Source: Sphaerisporangium sp. (GTDB lineage: Bacteria; Actinomycetota; Actinomycetes; Streptosporangiales; Streptosporangiaceae). From it: a stretch of DNA of 36,950 nt. Position 1 is the first letter of the stretch. Each line of letters opens with the position of its first letter. This document shows positions 23,952 through 32,836 of this stretch, piece by piece. Position numbers and translations under genes: made by a program. The notes beneath the pieces are model-generated. The model saw nothing but the letters and a program-made list of their open reading frames with translations, was not told the DNA's origin and searched no databases. The DNA is taken from the NCBI GenBank assembly GCA_025964675.1, contig JAOPYI010000224.1:1-36950 (forward strand). The letters are read 5' to 3'.

Positions 23952-25331
23952 GTGCGCAGCTCATTCCTGATCGTCGCGAACCGGTTGCCTGTGGACAGGA
24001 CTATCGCGGCGGACGGCACCGCGTCATGGCGGCGCAGTCCCGGAGGACTGGTGACGGCGATAGCGCCTGTCATGCAGCGCCGGGACGGCGCATGGCTGGG
24101 CTGGCACGGGGCTCCCAACGAGGAGCTCAAGCCCTTCGAGGACGACGGCATGAACCTCATCCCCGTGCCCCTCTCGGCGAACGAGGTCGAGCTGTACTAC
24201 GAGGGGTTCTCCAACGCGACCCTGTGGCCGCTCTACCACGACGTGGTGGCCACGCCGATCTACTCGCGGGTCCTGTGGGACGCCTACCGTGCGGTCAACG
24301 AGCGTTTCGCCCGGGCGGCCGCCGACATCGCCGCCGAGAACGCCGTCGTCTGGGTGCAGGACTACCAGCTCCAGCTCGTCCCCTCCATGCTGCGGGCGCT
24401 GCGCCCCGACCTGAGGATCGGCTTCTTCCTCCACATCCCCTTCCCGCCCGCCGAGCTGTTCTGGCAGCTTCCGTGGCGGCGGGAGATCCTCGAAGGCCTG
24501 CTCGGCGCCGACCTCGTCGGCTTCCAGAGGCCCGGTGGCGCCTCCAACTTCATCCGCCTCTGCCGCCGCCAGCTCGGCCTGCAGAACCAGCGCTCGGAGA
24601 TCGTGGTCGGCGACCGCACGGTCCGCGCGGAGGCGTTCCCGATCTCGGTCGACTTCGGCGAGCTCGACACCCTCGTACGTGAGCCCCACATCGTCGCCCG
24701 GGCCAAGGAGATCCGCGCCGAGCTGGGCGAGCCCGAGCACGTCATGCTCGGGGTCGACCGGCTCGACTACACCAAGGGCATCGGCCAGCGACTGAAGGCC
24801 TTCGGGGAGCTGCTCGCCGACAAGACCATCAGCCCGGGGGAGGCGGTGTTCGTCCAGATCGCCACCCCGAGCAGGGAGCGCGTCGAGGAGTACCGTCTCC
24901 TGCGCGACGACATCGAGCTGCGGGTCGGGCGCATCAACGGGCAGTACGGCGTGCTCGGCGTGCCCCCGGTGAACTACTTCCACCAGTCCTACGACCGCGA
25001 GGAGCTGGCCGCGCTCTACTGCGCCGCGGACGTCATGGTGGTGACGCCGCTGCGTGACGGCATGAACCTCGTCGCTAAGGAGTACGTCGCCTGCCGGCAC
25101 GATCTGCGGGGCGCGCTGGTGCTCAGCGAGTTCGCCGGCGCCGCCGACGAACTGAAGCACGCCTTCCTCGTCAACCCCTACGACGTGGAGGGGCTCAAGC
25201 GGCAGATGGTGGCGGCCATGCGGGCGACACCGCACGAGCTGTCGCGCCGGATGCGGTCGATGCGCCGCCGTGTGGCGACCTACAACGTCGACAGGTGGGC
25301 CGGGGAGTTCCTCGCCGCCCTCGAACGCTGA
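23952..25331 (+). CDS. otsA: Trehalose-6-phosphate synthase
   Basis: This 459-aa GT20 glycosyltransferase makes trehalose-6-phosphate from a nucleotide-glucose and glucose-6-phosphate in the cytoplasm. Hallmarks are the N-terminal [55 protein letters not shown], the catalytic [10 protein letters not shown] (about residues 267-276) and [17 protein letters not shown] for nucleotide-sugar binding. The length fits a single-domain OtsA; no fused phosphatase is present and no otsB lies next to it. GGGAGGA precedes the GTG start. Actinobacterial members may prefer GDP-glucose over UDP-glucose, which sequence alone does not settle. It probably supports osmotic, desiccation or sporulation tolerance. 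Confidence 0.95.
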   Translation: MRSSFLIVANRLPVDRTIAADGTASWRRSPGGLVTAIAPVMQRRDGAWLGWHGAPNEELKPFEDDGMNLIPVPLSANEVELYYEGFSNATLWPLYHDVVATPIYSRVLWDAYRAVNERFARAAADIAAENAVVWVQDYQLQLVPSMLRALRPDLRIGFFLHIPFPPAELFWQLPWRREILEGLLGADLVGFQRPGGASNFIRLCRRQLGLQNQRSEIVVGDRTVRAEAFPISVDFGELDTLVREPHIVARAKEIRAELGEPEHVMLGVDRLDYTKGIGQRLKAFGELLADKTISPGEAVFVQIATPSRERVEEYRLLRDDIELRVGRINGQYGVLGVPPVNYFHQSYDREELAALYCAADVMVVTPLRDGMNLVAKEYVACRHDLRGALVLSEFAGAADELKHAFLVNPYDVEGLKRQMVAAMRATPHELSRRMRSMRRRVATYNVDRWAGEFLAALER

Positions 25332-25339
25332 CAGCACGG

Positions 25340-25402
25340 CCCGCCCCGCGGGGTTTCGTACCACCGGTCACCAGAGTGTGGCCGGCGCGACACCCGGGTG
25401 TC
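25340..25402. terminator. Possible terminator region between otsA and DUF4235 genes
   Basis: CCCGC (25340-25344) pairs with GCGGG (25348-25352) over a 3-base loop, and TTT follows at 25354-25356, just after the otsA stop. A second element, the 14-bp palindrome GACACCCGGGTGTC (25389-25402), lies just past the convergent DUF4235 stop. Each could end one transcript, but both are weak. Confidence 0.35.
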
Positions 25403-25420
25403 CCGCGGGGCAGGGCGGGG

Positions 25421-25726
25421 CTACGCCTTGACGAGCCGCTCGGCCTTCTCCGGGATGGCCTTCCACGCCTTGTACCGCTTGTGGGCCGTGCGCGTGGCCA
25501 CGATGCGGGCCACCTCCATGCCGACGCCCAGCACCACGGCGAAGCCGATCGCCTCGGCGAGGCCGGTCTCCAGCGAGTTGGGGTCGGCCGGGGGCTTCTT
25601 GCCCGTGGTCTTCTGCCAGCCGTACTCGATGGCCTTGCGCGCACCGTAGCCCACGCCGAGCGCCACCACCGCACCGATGAGCCGCCACGCCATGTCCGGC
25701 TTCTCGACCTCGTCTGATTTGGCCAT
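25421..25726 (-). CDS. DUF4235 small membrane protein
   Basis: This 101-aa protein matches DUF4235: MAWRLIGAVVALGVGYGARK forms the first membrane helix, WQKTTGKKPPADPNSLE is the conserved loop, and AEAIGFAVVLGVGMEVARIV the second helix, followed by a basic tail. Both ends are predicted cytoplasmic. Function is unknown; members are widespread in actinobacteria. GGGGAGAA lies a few bases before the ATG. It is divergent from valS with a 78-base gap. Confidence 0.85.
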   Translation of the reverse strand: MAKSDEVEKPDMAWRLIGAVVALGVGYGARKAIEYGWQKTTGKKPPADPNSLETGLAEAIGFAVVLGVGMEVARIVATRTAHKRYKAWKAIPEKAERLVKA

Positions 25727-25790
25727 GACTTCTCCCCTCGTCGATCTAGCTGAACCCTAGCCCCTCGTGCCGGAGGGCATCGTGACGCCA

Positions 25791-25796
25791 TACCAT
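25791..25796 (+). promoter_or_regulatory. Putative -10 element of valS (leaderless)
   Basis: TACCAT ends 8 bases before the valS ATG, and no Shine-Dalgarno sequence is seen. No T-box leader fits in the 78-base gap. Confidence 0.4.
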
Positions 25797-25804
25797 AGGG
25801 CGCC

Positions 25805-28342
25805 ATGACCGAACAGCTACCGCCCCCTACCATCGTTCCCGAAAGGCCCTCTCTCGATGGTCTGGAGCAGGTATGGGTAGGCCGCTGGGAGTCCGGCGGC
25901 ACCTACCGGTTCGATCGGTCGAAGACGCGAGAGCAGATCTACTCGATCGACACGCCCCCGCCCACGGTGTCCGGGTCCCTGCACGTCGGGCATGTCTTCT
26001 CCTACACCCACACCGACACGATCGCCCGCTTCCAGCGCATGCGCGGGCGCGAGGTGTTCTACCCCATGGGCTGGGACGACAACGGCCTGCCCACCGAGCG
26101 CCGCGTGCAGAACCACTTCGGCGTGCGCTGCGACCCCTCCCTTCCCTACGACCCCGGGTTCGAGCCTCCCGCGAAGCCCGACCCGAAGCGGCAGATGCCC
26201 GTCTCGCGGCGCAACTTCATCGAGCTGTGCGAGCGGCTCACCCTGGAGGACGAGAAGGCCTTCGAGGAGCTCTGGCGCCATCTCGGGCTCTCGGTCGACT
26301 GGTCGCTCACCTACGCCACGATCGACGACACCTCCCGTGCCACCTCCCAGCGCGCCTTCCTGCGCAACCTGACGCGCGGTGAGGCGTACGTCGCGGAGGG
26401 GCCGACCCTCTGGGACGTCACGTTTCGCACGGCCGTCGCCCAGGCCGAGCTCGAGGACCGCGAGTGGCCGGGGGCCTTCCACCGCGTGCGGTTCGGCGGG
26501 GTCCCCGGCACGGAGCACGCCGGCGGTGTCCACATCGAGACCACGAGGCCCGAGCTGATCCCGGCCTGCGTGGCCCTGGTCGCCCACCCCGACGACGAGC
26601 GCTACAGGCCGCTGTTCGGCACGACCGTGCGCACGCCGATCTTCGGCGTCCACGTGCCCGTCCTGCCCCACCGCCTCGCCGAGCGCGACAAGGGCTCGGG
26701 CATCGCCATGATCTGCACCTTCGGCGACCTCACCGACGTCGTCTGGTGGCGCGAGCTCGACCTGCCGACCCGGCCGGTCATCGGGTGGGACGGGCGCCTT
26801 CTGCCCGAGCCGCCCGACGGCGTCCCGGCGGAGCCGTACGCCCAGCTGGCGGGCAGGACGGCGCACGGCGCCCGCGAGCGCGTCGTCGAGATGCTCCGGG
26901 AGTCTGGCGAGCTCGACGGCGAGCCGAGGAAGGTCTCCCGCCCGGTCAAGTTCTACGAGAAGGGCGACCGGCCGCTGGAGATCGTCACGACCCGCCAGTG
27001 GTACATCCGCAACGGCGGGCGTGACGCCGAGCTGCGGCAGGCGCTGCTCTCACGCGGTGGCGAGCTGCGGTGGCACCCGCCGCACATGCGGGTCCGCTAC
27101 GAGAACTGGGTCAAGGGCCTCGCGGGCGACTGGCTGATCTCCCGCCAGCGCTTCTTCGGCGTGCCCATCCCCGTCTGGTATCCCCTGGACTCCACGGGCG
27201 AGCCGATCCACGACGCGCCCATCGCGCCCTGCGAGGAGGCCCTGCCGGTCGACCCCTCAAGCGACGTGCCGCCCGGCTACGCCGAGGAGCAGCGGGGCAA
27301 GCCGTTCGGCTTCGCCGCCGACCCCGACGTCATGGACACATGGGCGACGTCCTCCCTGTCGCCGCAGACGGTGTCCGGGTGGGAGCGGGACGACGACCTG
27401 TTCGGGCGGGTGTTCCCCATGGACCTCCGGCCCCAGGCACACGAGATCATCCGCACCTGGCTGTTCGCCTCGGTGGTGAGGGCCCACCTGGAGAACGGCG
27501 CGCTGCCCTGGCGGCACGCGGCGATCTCCGGGTGGATCCTCGACCCTGACCGCAAGAAGATGTCCAAGTCCAAGGGCAACGTCGTGACCCCCATGGGCCT
27601 GCTCCAGGAGTACGGCTCTGACGCGGTGCGCTACTGGGCGGCCGGAGGGCGCCCCGGCACGGACACGGCCTTCGACACCGGCCAGATCAAGGTCGGACGC
27701 CGCCTCGCCATCAAGATCCTCAACGCCTCCAGGTTCGTGCTGGGCCTCGGCGAGGCCGGCGGGGAGGCCGCCGAGGCGCTCGACAGGTCGATGCTCGCGC
27801 GGCTCGCCGGAGTCGTGGAGGACGCCACGGCGGCCTTCGAGTCCTACGACTACACCAAGGCCCTGGAAGGCACCGAGAGGTTCTTCTGGGAGTTCTGCGA
27901 CGACTACCTCGAGCTGGTCAAGGCCCGCGCGTACGGGTCGGACGAGGGGGCGCGGTCGGCGCGCGCCGCGCTGCGGCAGGCCCTCGGTGTGATGCTGCGG
28001 CTGTTCGCGCCTTTCCTGCCGTTCGTCACCGAGGAGGTCTGGTCGTGGTGGAAGCCGGGCTCGGTGCACCGCGCCGCCTGGCCTTCGGCCGCCGAGCTCG
28101 CGTCGCCGGGCGATCCGGCGGTCCTCGCCATCGTGTCGGAGGTGCTCCGCGAGGTCCGCAAGGCGAAGTCCTCGGCCAAGCTATCCATGCGGGCCGAGGT
28201 GGCGCTCCTGAGCGTCGCGGGCGCCGGGGCGGAGCGAGTGCGCCACGCGCAGGACGACCTTTGCGCGGCGGGCGCCGTCGAGGAGTTCGTCCTGCGCCCC
28301 GGGAGCGGCGACCTCAGGGTGGAGGTCACGCTCGCGGGATGA
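25805..28342 (+). CDS. valS: Valyl-tRNA synthetase
   Basis: This 845-aa class I synthetase charges tRNA-Val. The HIGH motif is H60-V-G-H63 (PPPTVSGSLHVGH) and the KMSKS motif is K585-S589 (DPDRKKMSKSKGN). An editing (CP1) domain lies at about 200-350 (VHIETTRPELIPACVAL, DKGSGIAMICTFGD), and an anticodon-binding domain follows from about 640. The PPPTVSGSLHVGHVFSYTHTD start and absence of the long C-terminal coiled-coil arm suggest the shorter archaeal-like (type 2) ValS rather than the standard bacterial form. IleS is the main alternative, but overall motif wording favours ValS. The ATG has no ribosome site, only TACCAT 8 bases upstream. A strong hairpin follows the stop. Confidence 0.92.
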   Translation: MTEQLPPPTIVPERPSLDGLEQVWVGRWESGGTYRFDRSKTREQIYSIDTPPPTVSGSLHVGHVFSYTHTDTIARFQRMRGREVFYPMGWDDNGLPTERRVQNHFGVRCDPSLPYDPGFEPPAKPDPKRQMPVSRRNFIELCERLTLEDEKAFEELWRHLGLSVDWSLTYATIDDTSRATSQRAFLRNLTRGEAYVAEGPTLWDVTFRTAVAQAELEDREWPGAFHRVRFGGVPGTEHAGGVHIETTRPELIPACVALVAHPDDERYRPLFGTTVRTPIFGVHVPVLPHRLAERDKGSGIAMICTFGDLTDVVWWRELDLPTRPVIGWDGRLLPEPPDGVPAEPYAQLAGRTAHGARERVVEMLRESGELDGEPRKVSRPVKFYEKGDRPLEIVTTRQWYIRNGGRDAELRQALLSRGGELRWHPPHMRVRYENWVKGLAGDWLISRQRFFGVPIPVWYPLDSTGEPIHDAPIAPCEEALPVDPSSDVPPGYAEEQRGKPFGFAADPDVMDTWATSSLSPQTVSGWERDDDLFGRVFPMDLRPQAHEIIRTWLFASVVRAHLENGALPWRHAAISGWILDPDRKKMSKSKGNVVTPMGLLQEYGSDAVRYWAAGGRPGTDTAFDTGQIKVGRRLAIKILNASRFVLGLGEAGGEAAEALDRSMLARLAGVVEDATAAFESYDYTKALEGTERFFWEFCDDYLELVKARAYGSDEGARSARAALRQALGVMLRLFAPFLPFVTEEVWSWWKPGSVHRAAWPSAAELASPGDPAVLAIVSEVLREVRKAKSSAKLSMRAEVALLSVAGAGAERVRHAQDDLCAAGAVEEFVLRPGSGDLRVEVTLAG

Positions 28343-28348
28343 CCCATG

Positions 28349-28389
28349 CATTTCCCTGCCTATGGGGCATATCCATTGGCAGGGAAATG
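28349..28389. terminator. Long hairpin downstream of valS
   Basis: CATTTCCCTGCC (28349-28360) and GGCAGGGAAATG (28378-28389) form a perfect 12-bp stem. After one T-T mismatch the stem continues with ATGG (28362-28365) and CCAT (28373-28376), leaving a 7-base loop. It starts 6 bases after the valS stop, so termination is likely. The A/T content is unusual for this window. Confidence 0.75.
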
Positions 28390-28466
28390 TGGAGAAACCA
28401 GACCAGCGCTTGAACCGGGCCGTAACATGCGCGCGTTCGAAGGCCTGACGTGCCAGTCTGGGAGAC

Positions 28467-29630
28467 GTGATCGCGGAAAGGGAGACCGACGGGCGCACCG
28501 TGCCACCGGTGCTGTCCTCGATGGCGGCCTGGAGCTGGCGCCTCATCGTCATCGGCGTGGTGATCTACTTCTCGGCGCAGATCATCGTGCGCCTCAGCTT
28601 CGTGGCGCTGCCGATCGCCATCGCGCTCCTGCTGACCGCCCTGCTGTTCCCGCTCACCGACCGGCTGCGCAAGATGGGCCTGCGTCGCATCTGGGCGACC
28701 TGGATCACGATCCTCTCCGCGTTCGCCATCATCGTCCTCCTCGGCTTCATCATCGGCACGCGGGCGAACGACGAGTTCCCCGGGCTGATCGAGCAGGTGC
28801 AGAAGACCACCCGCGACGTCCAGAGCTGGCTGCTGACCGGACCACTCCATCTCAAGGAGGCCCAGCTCACCGACATGGTGGGCGAGATCGCCAAGCAGAT
28901 CAACACGCAGCGAAGCCAGATCACCAGCACGCTCCTGTCGACGGCGGCGGTCTTCATCGAGGTGCTCGCCTCGATCGTCCTGCTGCTGTTCATCACGTTC
29001 TTCATGCTCAAGGACGGCGACCAGATCTGGTCGTGGTTCCTGCGCGGCTTCGGCTCCGCCGCGCCCCGCGTCGACCGGGCGGGCCGGGCCGCCTGGCACA
29101 CGCTCTCGCAGTACATCCACGGCACCGTCATCGTGGCCGCGATCCACGGCCTGGTCATCGGCATCGTGCTGTTCGGCATGGGGGTGCCGCTCTGGGCGCC
29201 GCTCGCGGTGCTGATCTTCCTGGCGAGCTTCATCCCGATCGTCGGCATCTTCTTCGCCGGAGGCCTCGCCGCCCTGGTGACCCTCGGGGCGAAGGGGCCG
29301 GTGTTCGCCCTGTTCTTCCTCGGCATCCTCCTTGTCGAGCAGCAGCTCGAGAACCACGTGCTCCAGCCGCTGATCGTCGGGCGCGCCGTGAAGTTCCACC
29401 CACTCGCGATCATCCTGGTGCTGGCCATCGGCGGCATACTCGGCGGCATCGCCGGAGCGGCCATCGCGGTGCCGATCGCGGCCGTGATCTACCGCGCGCT
29501 CCCCGAGCTCAGAAGGCACCCGCCCGAGCTGCCCCCCGCCACACCCCAAGGGCCGCCGGAGACGCCCCCGCCACCCGCCGACCGCGTGCCCGGCGCGGGG
29601 GAGGACGTGTCGCCGCAGCACAGCCGGTAA
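28467..29630 (+). CDS. AI-2E family transporter (UPF0118/PerM type)
   Basis: This 387-aa membrane protein has the family layout: hydrophobic helices near 25-105, a soluble segment (about 105-165), then a second helical block with FIEVLASIVLLLFITFFMLK and the hallmark ASFIPIVGIFFAGGLAALVT and LENHVLQPLIVGRAVKFHPL. A Pro-rich cytoplasmic tail of about 45 residues ends the protein. Family members have been proposed to export AI-2 or to act as Na+/H+ antiporters; the substrate here is unknown. The GTG has GGGAG only two bases upstream, so its initiation mode is unclear. Confidence 0.9.
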   Translation: MIAERETDGRTVPPVLSSMAAWSWRLIVIGVVIYFSAQIIVRLSFVALPIAIALLLTALLFPLTDRLRKMGLRRIWATWITILSAFAIIVLLGFIIGTRANDEFPGLIEQVQKTTRDVQSWLLTGPLHLKEAQLTDMVGEIAKQINTQRSQITSTLLSTAAVFIEVLASIVLLLFITFFMLKDGDQIWSWFLRGFGSAAPRVDRAGRAAWHTLSQYIHGTVIVAAIHGLVIGIVLFGMGVPLWAPLAVLIFLASFIPIVGIFFAGGLAALVTLGAKGPVFALFFLGILLVEQQLENHVLQPLIVGRAVKFHPLAIILVLAIGGILGGIAGAAIAVPIAAVIYRALPELRRHPPELPPATPQGPPETPPPPADRVPGAGEDVSPQHSR

Positions 29631-29660
29631 GGTCTCCGATCGTGACCCGTTGCACGCCCG

Positions 29661-29681
29661 TTCGGCCCCCGCCCGGCCGAA
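29661..29681. terminator. Hairpin between AI-2E transporter and dut
   Basis: TTCGGCC (29661-29667) and GGCCGAA (29675-29681) form a perfect 7-bp stem with a 7-base loop, 30 bases after the transporter stop. The rest of the 183-base gap holds no supported gene. Confidence 0.5.
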
Positions 29682-29813
29682 GGCGTACCTTGAGGCTGAG
29701 GGCCGCCTCGGCGCGCCCGGGAGGCCGTCCGCCGGCGCTCCGGCCGTCCGGTCCGGCAGGCGGGGTCACACCGACGTCAGCCGAACGCGGCTCCACGACC
29801 ACGAGGTGAATCC

Positions 29814-30248
29814 ATGATCGAGGTGCTGATCCAGCGACTCGACCCCGAGCTGCCGCTCCCGGCGTACGCCCACCCGGGAGACGCGGGAGCCGACCTTCAC
29901 GCCGCCGAGGACGTCGAGTTGCTGCCGGGCGAGCGGGCCGTGGTGGGCACCGGCGTGGCGATCGCGCTACCCGACGGGTACGCCGCGTTCGTGCACCCGC
30001 GCTCGGGCCTCGCCGCCACGTTCGGCGTCACGCTCGTCAACGCGCCCGGCACGGTCGACGCCGGCTACCGCGGCGAGATCAGGGTGACCTTGCTGAACAC
30101 AGACGCCAAGGACGCCGTACGGCTCAGGCGCGGCGACCGGATCGCCCAGCTCGTCGTCCAGCAGGTGGAGAAGGCAGCTTTCTACGAGGTGGAACGGCTT
30201 CCCGGATCGGCGCGAGGCGCCGGCGGGTTCGGCTCCACCGGTCGATAA
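29814..30248 (+). CDS. dut: dUTP diphosphatase (dUTPase)
   Basis: This 144-aa trimeric enzyme hydrolyses dUTP to dUMP and PPi, keeping uracil out of DNA and feeding thymidylate synthesis. All five motifs are intact: DAGADLH (23-29), PRSGL (62-66), GTVDAGYRGEIR (79-90, with catalytic D82 and Y85), RGDRIAQLV (106-114) and RGAGGFGST (134-142). GAGGTG precedes the ATG. It heads a probable four-gene operon with DUF3710, OB-fold and DUF3159 genes. Confidence 0.97.
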   Translation: MIEVLIQRLDPELPLPAYAHPGDAGADLHAAEDVELLPGERAVVGTGVAIALPDGYAAFVHPRSGLAATFGVTLVNAPGTVDAGYRGEIRVTLLNTDAKDAVRLRRGDRIAQLVVQQVEKAAFYEVERLPGSARGAGGFGSTGR

Positions 30249-30270
30249 GTCGAAAAGGAGTGTGAACGTA

Positions 30271-30942
30271 GTGTTCCGACGCCGCCGTCATGCGGAAGAA
30301 GAGGAGACGGCACCGGCCGCCGGGAACGCGCCGGTTCCTGTCCGCGAGTCGGGGCCATGGGACGCCGACGAGTCTCATCCCGAGAGCGAGCGGGTCGATC
30401 TGGGTGGCATGCTGCTGCCCATCGGGTCCGGGTTCGAGGTCCAGCTGAACGTCGCGGGAGAGCAGATCGTCGGCGCCGTGGTGCTGTTCAACGAGAGCGC
30501 CCTTCAGGTGCACGCGTTCGCCGCCCCGAAGAGGAGCGGCATCTGGGACGAGGTCCGCGCCGAGCTGGCCCGTGAGCTGACCGCCGGGGGCGGGGCCTGC
30601 GAGGAACAGGAGGGCCCCTTCGGGCGCGAGCTCGCCGCCGAGATCAAGCAGGACGGCGCCATGCAGCCGGTCCGGTTCATCGGTGTCGACGGCCCCCGCT
30701 GGTTCCTGCGAGGGGTCATCAGCGGCCGTGCCGTCGCCGACCCCGAGGCCGCCAAGGTTCTGGAGGACGTCATCCGCGACATCGTGGTGGTGCGCGGAGA
30801 CCAGCCGATGGCCCCCAAGGAGCCGATCGAGCTGCGGCTGCCCGCCGAGGCCCGGCAGGCCGTCGAGCAGCAGGCGGACGAGGAGGGCAGGCCCGGCCTC
30901 GACCCGTTCGAGCGAGGGCCCGAGATCACCGAGCTCCGCTGA
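30271..30942 (+). CDS. DUF3710 protein
   Basis: This 223-aa protein matches the actinobacterial DUF3710 family. After a basic start (VFRRRRHAEEEE) and a flexible acidic segment, it carries RVDLGGMLLPIGSGFEVQL, LQVHAFAAPKRSGIWDEVR, VRFIGVDGPRWFLRGVISG and RDIVVVRGDQPMAPKEPI, the conserved core strings. No membrane segment is present and the function is unknown. GTG 30271 was chosen because AAGGAG lies 10 bases upstream; the in-frame GTG at 30262 would be 1 base from that site. It follows dut by 22 bases and is almost always next to it in actinobacteria as far as I recall. Confidence 0.9.
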   Translation: MFRRRRHAEEEETAPAAGNAPVPVRESGPWDADESHPESERVDLGGMLLPIGSGFEVQLNVAGEQIVGAVVLFNESALQVHAFAAPKRSGIWDEVRAELARELTAGGGACEEQEGPFGRELAAEIKQDGAMQPVRFIGVDGPRWFLRGVISGRAVADPEAAKVLEDVIRDIVVVRGDQPMAPKEPIELRLPAEARQAVEQQADEEGRPGLDPFERGPEITELR

Positions 30943-30990
30943 CGTAAGCTGCGGTCAGGATCGCAGGGCTCCCGAGGAGTTGAACGAGAG

Positions 30991-31380
30991 ATGAGTACGG
31001 CAGAGCCCGTCAAACGCGGGCTGCGTGGGTTCATCCGGCGGCTGACGACGAGCCAGGCCGAGCTGGAGGCCGCGGAGCTCCAGGAGGACCTCGACCGTTA
31101 CGGGGCGACACCCATCGTGTCGTGCGGGCAGCGGAGGAGGTTCTGCGTGGCGGGCACTCTCCGCACGGTGACGCTGCGGCCCCGAGGCGGCGTGCCGTCC
31201 CTGGAGGCCGAGCTGTACGACGGGTCGGACGTCATCGACCTGGTCTGGCTCGGCCGTCGAAAGATCATCGGTATCGAGCCGGGCCGGGTGGTGCGGGCCG
31301 AGGGTCTGGTCAGCGTCCAGGACGGACGTAAGGTGATGTTCAACCCCCGCTACGAGCTGCGTCCAGCGAGCGGCCAGTGA
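30991..31380 (+). CDS. OB-fold nucleic-acid-binding-like protein
   Basis: This 129-aa protein has a basic helical N-terminus (KRGLRGFIRRLTTSQAELEA) and a C-terminal OB-fold: RFCVAGTLRTVTLRP, LEAELYDGSDVIDLVWLGRR, IIGIEPGRVVRAEGLVS and FNPRYELRP. The strands resemble the tRNA-anticodon/RecG-type OB domain, so nucleic-acid binding is plausible but not shown. The position between DUF3710 and DUF3159 genes is conserved. Its stop overlaps the next start (GTGA). Confidence 0.87.
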   Translation: MSTAEPVKRGLRGFIRRLTTSQAELEAAELQEDLDRYGATPIVSCGQRRRFCVAGTLRTVTLRPRGGVPSLEAELYDGSDVIDLVWLGRRKIIGIEPGRVVRAEGLVSVQDGRKVMFNPRYELRPASGQ

Positions 31381-32174
31381 CCACGGTTCCGCCAGGCGAG
31401 GAGACCAATGAGCATGCAGGGGCGAGACGGCGAGACGAAGCCGGGGGCGGTCGGGGCACGCCCCGACCGGCCGCGGAGCCTCAGGGGAGCGCGCCCGTGA
31501 CCGCGTCCGGCACGACCACCCAGGAAGACGCCGCGCACGACACCGTCGAGGCCGCCATCCGTGCCCAGCTCGCCAAGGCGCTCGGCGGGGTGCGGGGCAT
31601 CGTCGAGGCGGCGGTGCCGACGGTCGTCTTCACCGTCACCTGGATCGCCACCGAGCAGCTCAAGCCCTCGCTGATGATCAGCATCGGCGTCTCGGTGCTG
31701 CTCCTGCTCGTACGGCTGGCTCAGCGCACCACGCCGCAGTTCGTGATCAACAGCCTGATCGGCATCGGCATCGGGGCGTTCTTCGCCAGCCGCACGGGCG
31801 CGGCGAAGGACGTCTTTCTGCCCGGCATCCTCTACAACGGGGCCTACGCCGCCGCGATGGTGCTGTCCATCGCCGTCCGCTGGCCCGTGGTGGGGTTCCT
31901 CATCGGCTCGGTGACCGGCGACCCGACCGGCTGGCGGCAGGATCCCGGCATCGTCCGGCTCTGCTCGCGGCTGACGTGGCTGCTGGTCCTGCCGTGCCTT
32001 TTGCGGGTGGTGGTGCAGGCGCCGCTGTACTACGCCGACCAGGTGGCCGCCTTGGGCATCGCGAAGGTCGTGCTCGGCTGGCCCGTGCAGGTCGCCGCGC
32101 TGGCCGCCATGGTCTGGGTGCTCGCCCGGGGCAGGACGCCCATGGCGCAAACGTCTCCCACCCCGGGCATGTGA
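31377..32174 (+). CDS. DUF3159 membrane protein
   Basis: This 265-aa protein has a flexible N-terminus of about 60 residues and then about six hydrophobic helices. Family strings are VEAAVPTVVFTVTWIATEQL, TPQFVINSLIGIGIGAFFAS, DVFLPGILYNGAYAAAMVLS and GFLIGSVTGDPTGWRQDP. Function is unknown. The GTG overlaps the OB-fold stop by four bases, so coupling is likely; an internal GTG at 31498 is a less likely start. Its stop is two bases from the stop of the convergent TrkA-type gene. Confidence 0.88.
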   Translation: MTTVPPGEETNEHAGARRRDEAGGGRGTPRPAAEPQGSAPVTASGTTTQEDAAHDTVEAAIRAQLAKALGGVRGIVEAAVPTVVFTVTWIATEQLKPSLMISIGVSVLLLLVRLAQRTTPQFVINSLIGIGIGAFFASRTGAAKDVFLPGILYNGAYAAAMVLSIAVRWPVVGFLIGSVTGDPTGWRQDPGIVRLCSRLTWLLVLPCLLRVVVQAPLYYADQVAALGIAKVVLGWPVQVAALAAMVWVLARGRTPMAQTSPTPGM

Positions 32175-32176
32175 GC

Positions 32177-32836
32177 TCAGTGAGGGGCGAGAAGGTGCGC
32201 CAGCTCCTCCTCGACCTCCTGGCTGGCCACGAACAGCAACTCGTCGCCGGCCTCCAAGGGGTCGTCGTCGGATGGCACGAGCACCCGTCCCTCGCGAAGG
32301 ATCGCCACCAGCGCCGCGTCCTGCGGCCACGGCACCGAGCCGGCCCGCTGGCCCACCACCGGCGCATCCTCGGGAAGCGTCAGCTCCACGAGGTTGGCCT
32401 GGCCCTGCCGGAACGTCATCAGCCGGACCAGGTCGCCGACGCTGACCGCCTCCTCGACCAGGGCCGAGAGCAGGCGCGGGGTGGAGACGGCGACGTCCAC
32501 GCCCCACGACTCGTTGAACAGCCACTCGTTCTTGGGGTGGTTGATGCGGGCGACCACGCGCGGCACGCCGTACTCGGTCTTGGCCAGCAGCGAGACGACG
32601 AGGTTGACCTTGTCGTCGCCGCTCGCGGCGATCACCACGTGGCAGTTGTTCAGCCCGGCCTCGTCGAGCGAGGAGATCTCGCAGGCGTCGGCGAGTAGCC
32701 ACTCGGCCCTAGGCACGCTGTCGATCTTGATGGCCCTGGGGTCGATGTCCATGAGCAGGACCTCGTGGCCGTTTTCGAGAAGCTCCGCGGCGATGGACCT
32801 GCCGACCGCCCCCGCGCCCGCGATCGTGACGCGCAT
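32177..32836 (-). CDS. ceoC: TrkA-type (RCK) potassium-uptake regulatory protein, second copy
   Basis: This 219-aa protein has an N-terminal RCK/TrkA-N Rossmann domain (MRVTIAGAGAVGRSIAAELL, with NAD-binding GAGAVG; ASGDDKVNLVVSLLAK) and a TrkA-C domain (NLVELTLPEDAPVVGQRAGS, GDELLFVASQEVEEEL). Such proteins bind NAD(H) or nucleotides and gate K+ transporters from the cytoplasmic side. It overlaps the upstream TrkA gene by one base (TGATG), so the two are coupled and may form a hetero-oligomer. The symbol rests on recalled synteny with ceoB-ceoC of M. tuberculosis. Confidence 0.88.
   Translation of the reverse strand: MRVTIAGAGAVGRSIAAELLENGHEVLLMDIDPRAIKIDSVPRAEWLLADACEISSLDEAGLNNCHVVIAASGDDKVNLVVSLLAKTEYGVPRVVARINHPKNEWLFNESWGVDVAVSTPRLLSALVEEAVSVGDLVRLMTFRQGQANLVELTLPEDAPVVGQRAGSVPWPQDAALVAILREGRVLVPSDDDPLEAGDELLFVASQEVEEELAHLLAPH

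Noticed and set aside
24024-25364. Minus-strand open frame opposite otsA
   Set aside because: No recognisable motif; otsA on the plus strand contains all family motifs.
25727-25804. A T-box leader for valS
   Set aside because: Only 78 bases separate valS from the divergent gene, and no T-box-like sequence is present.
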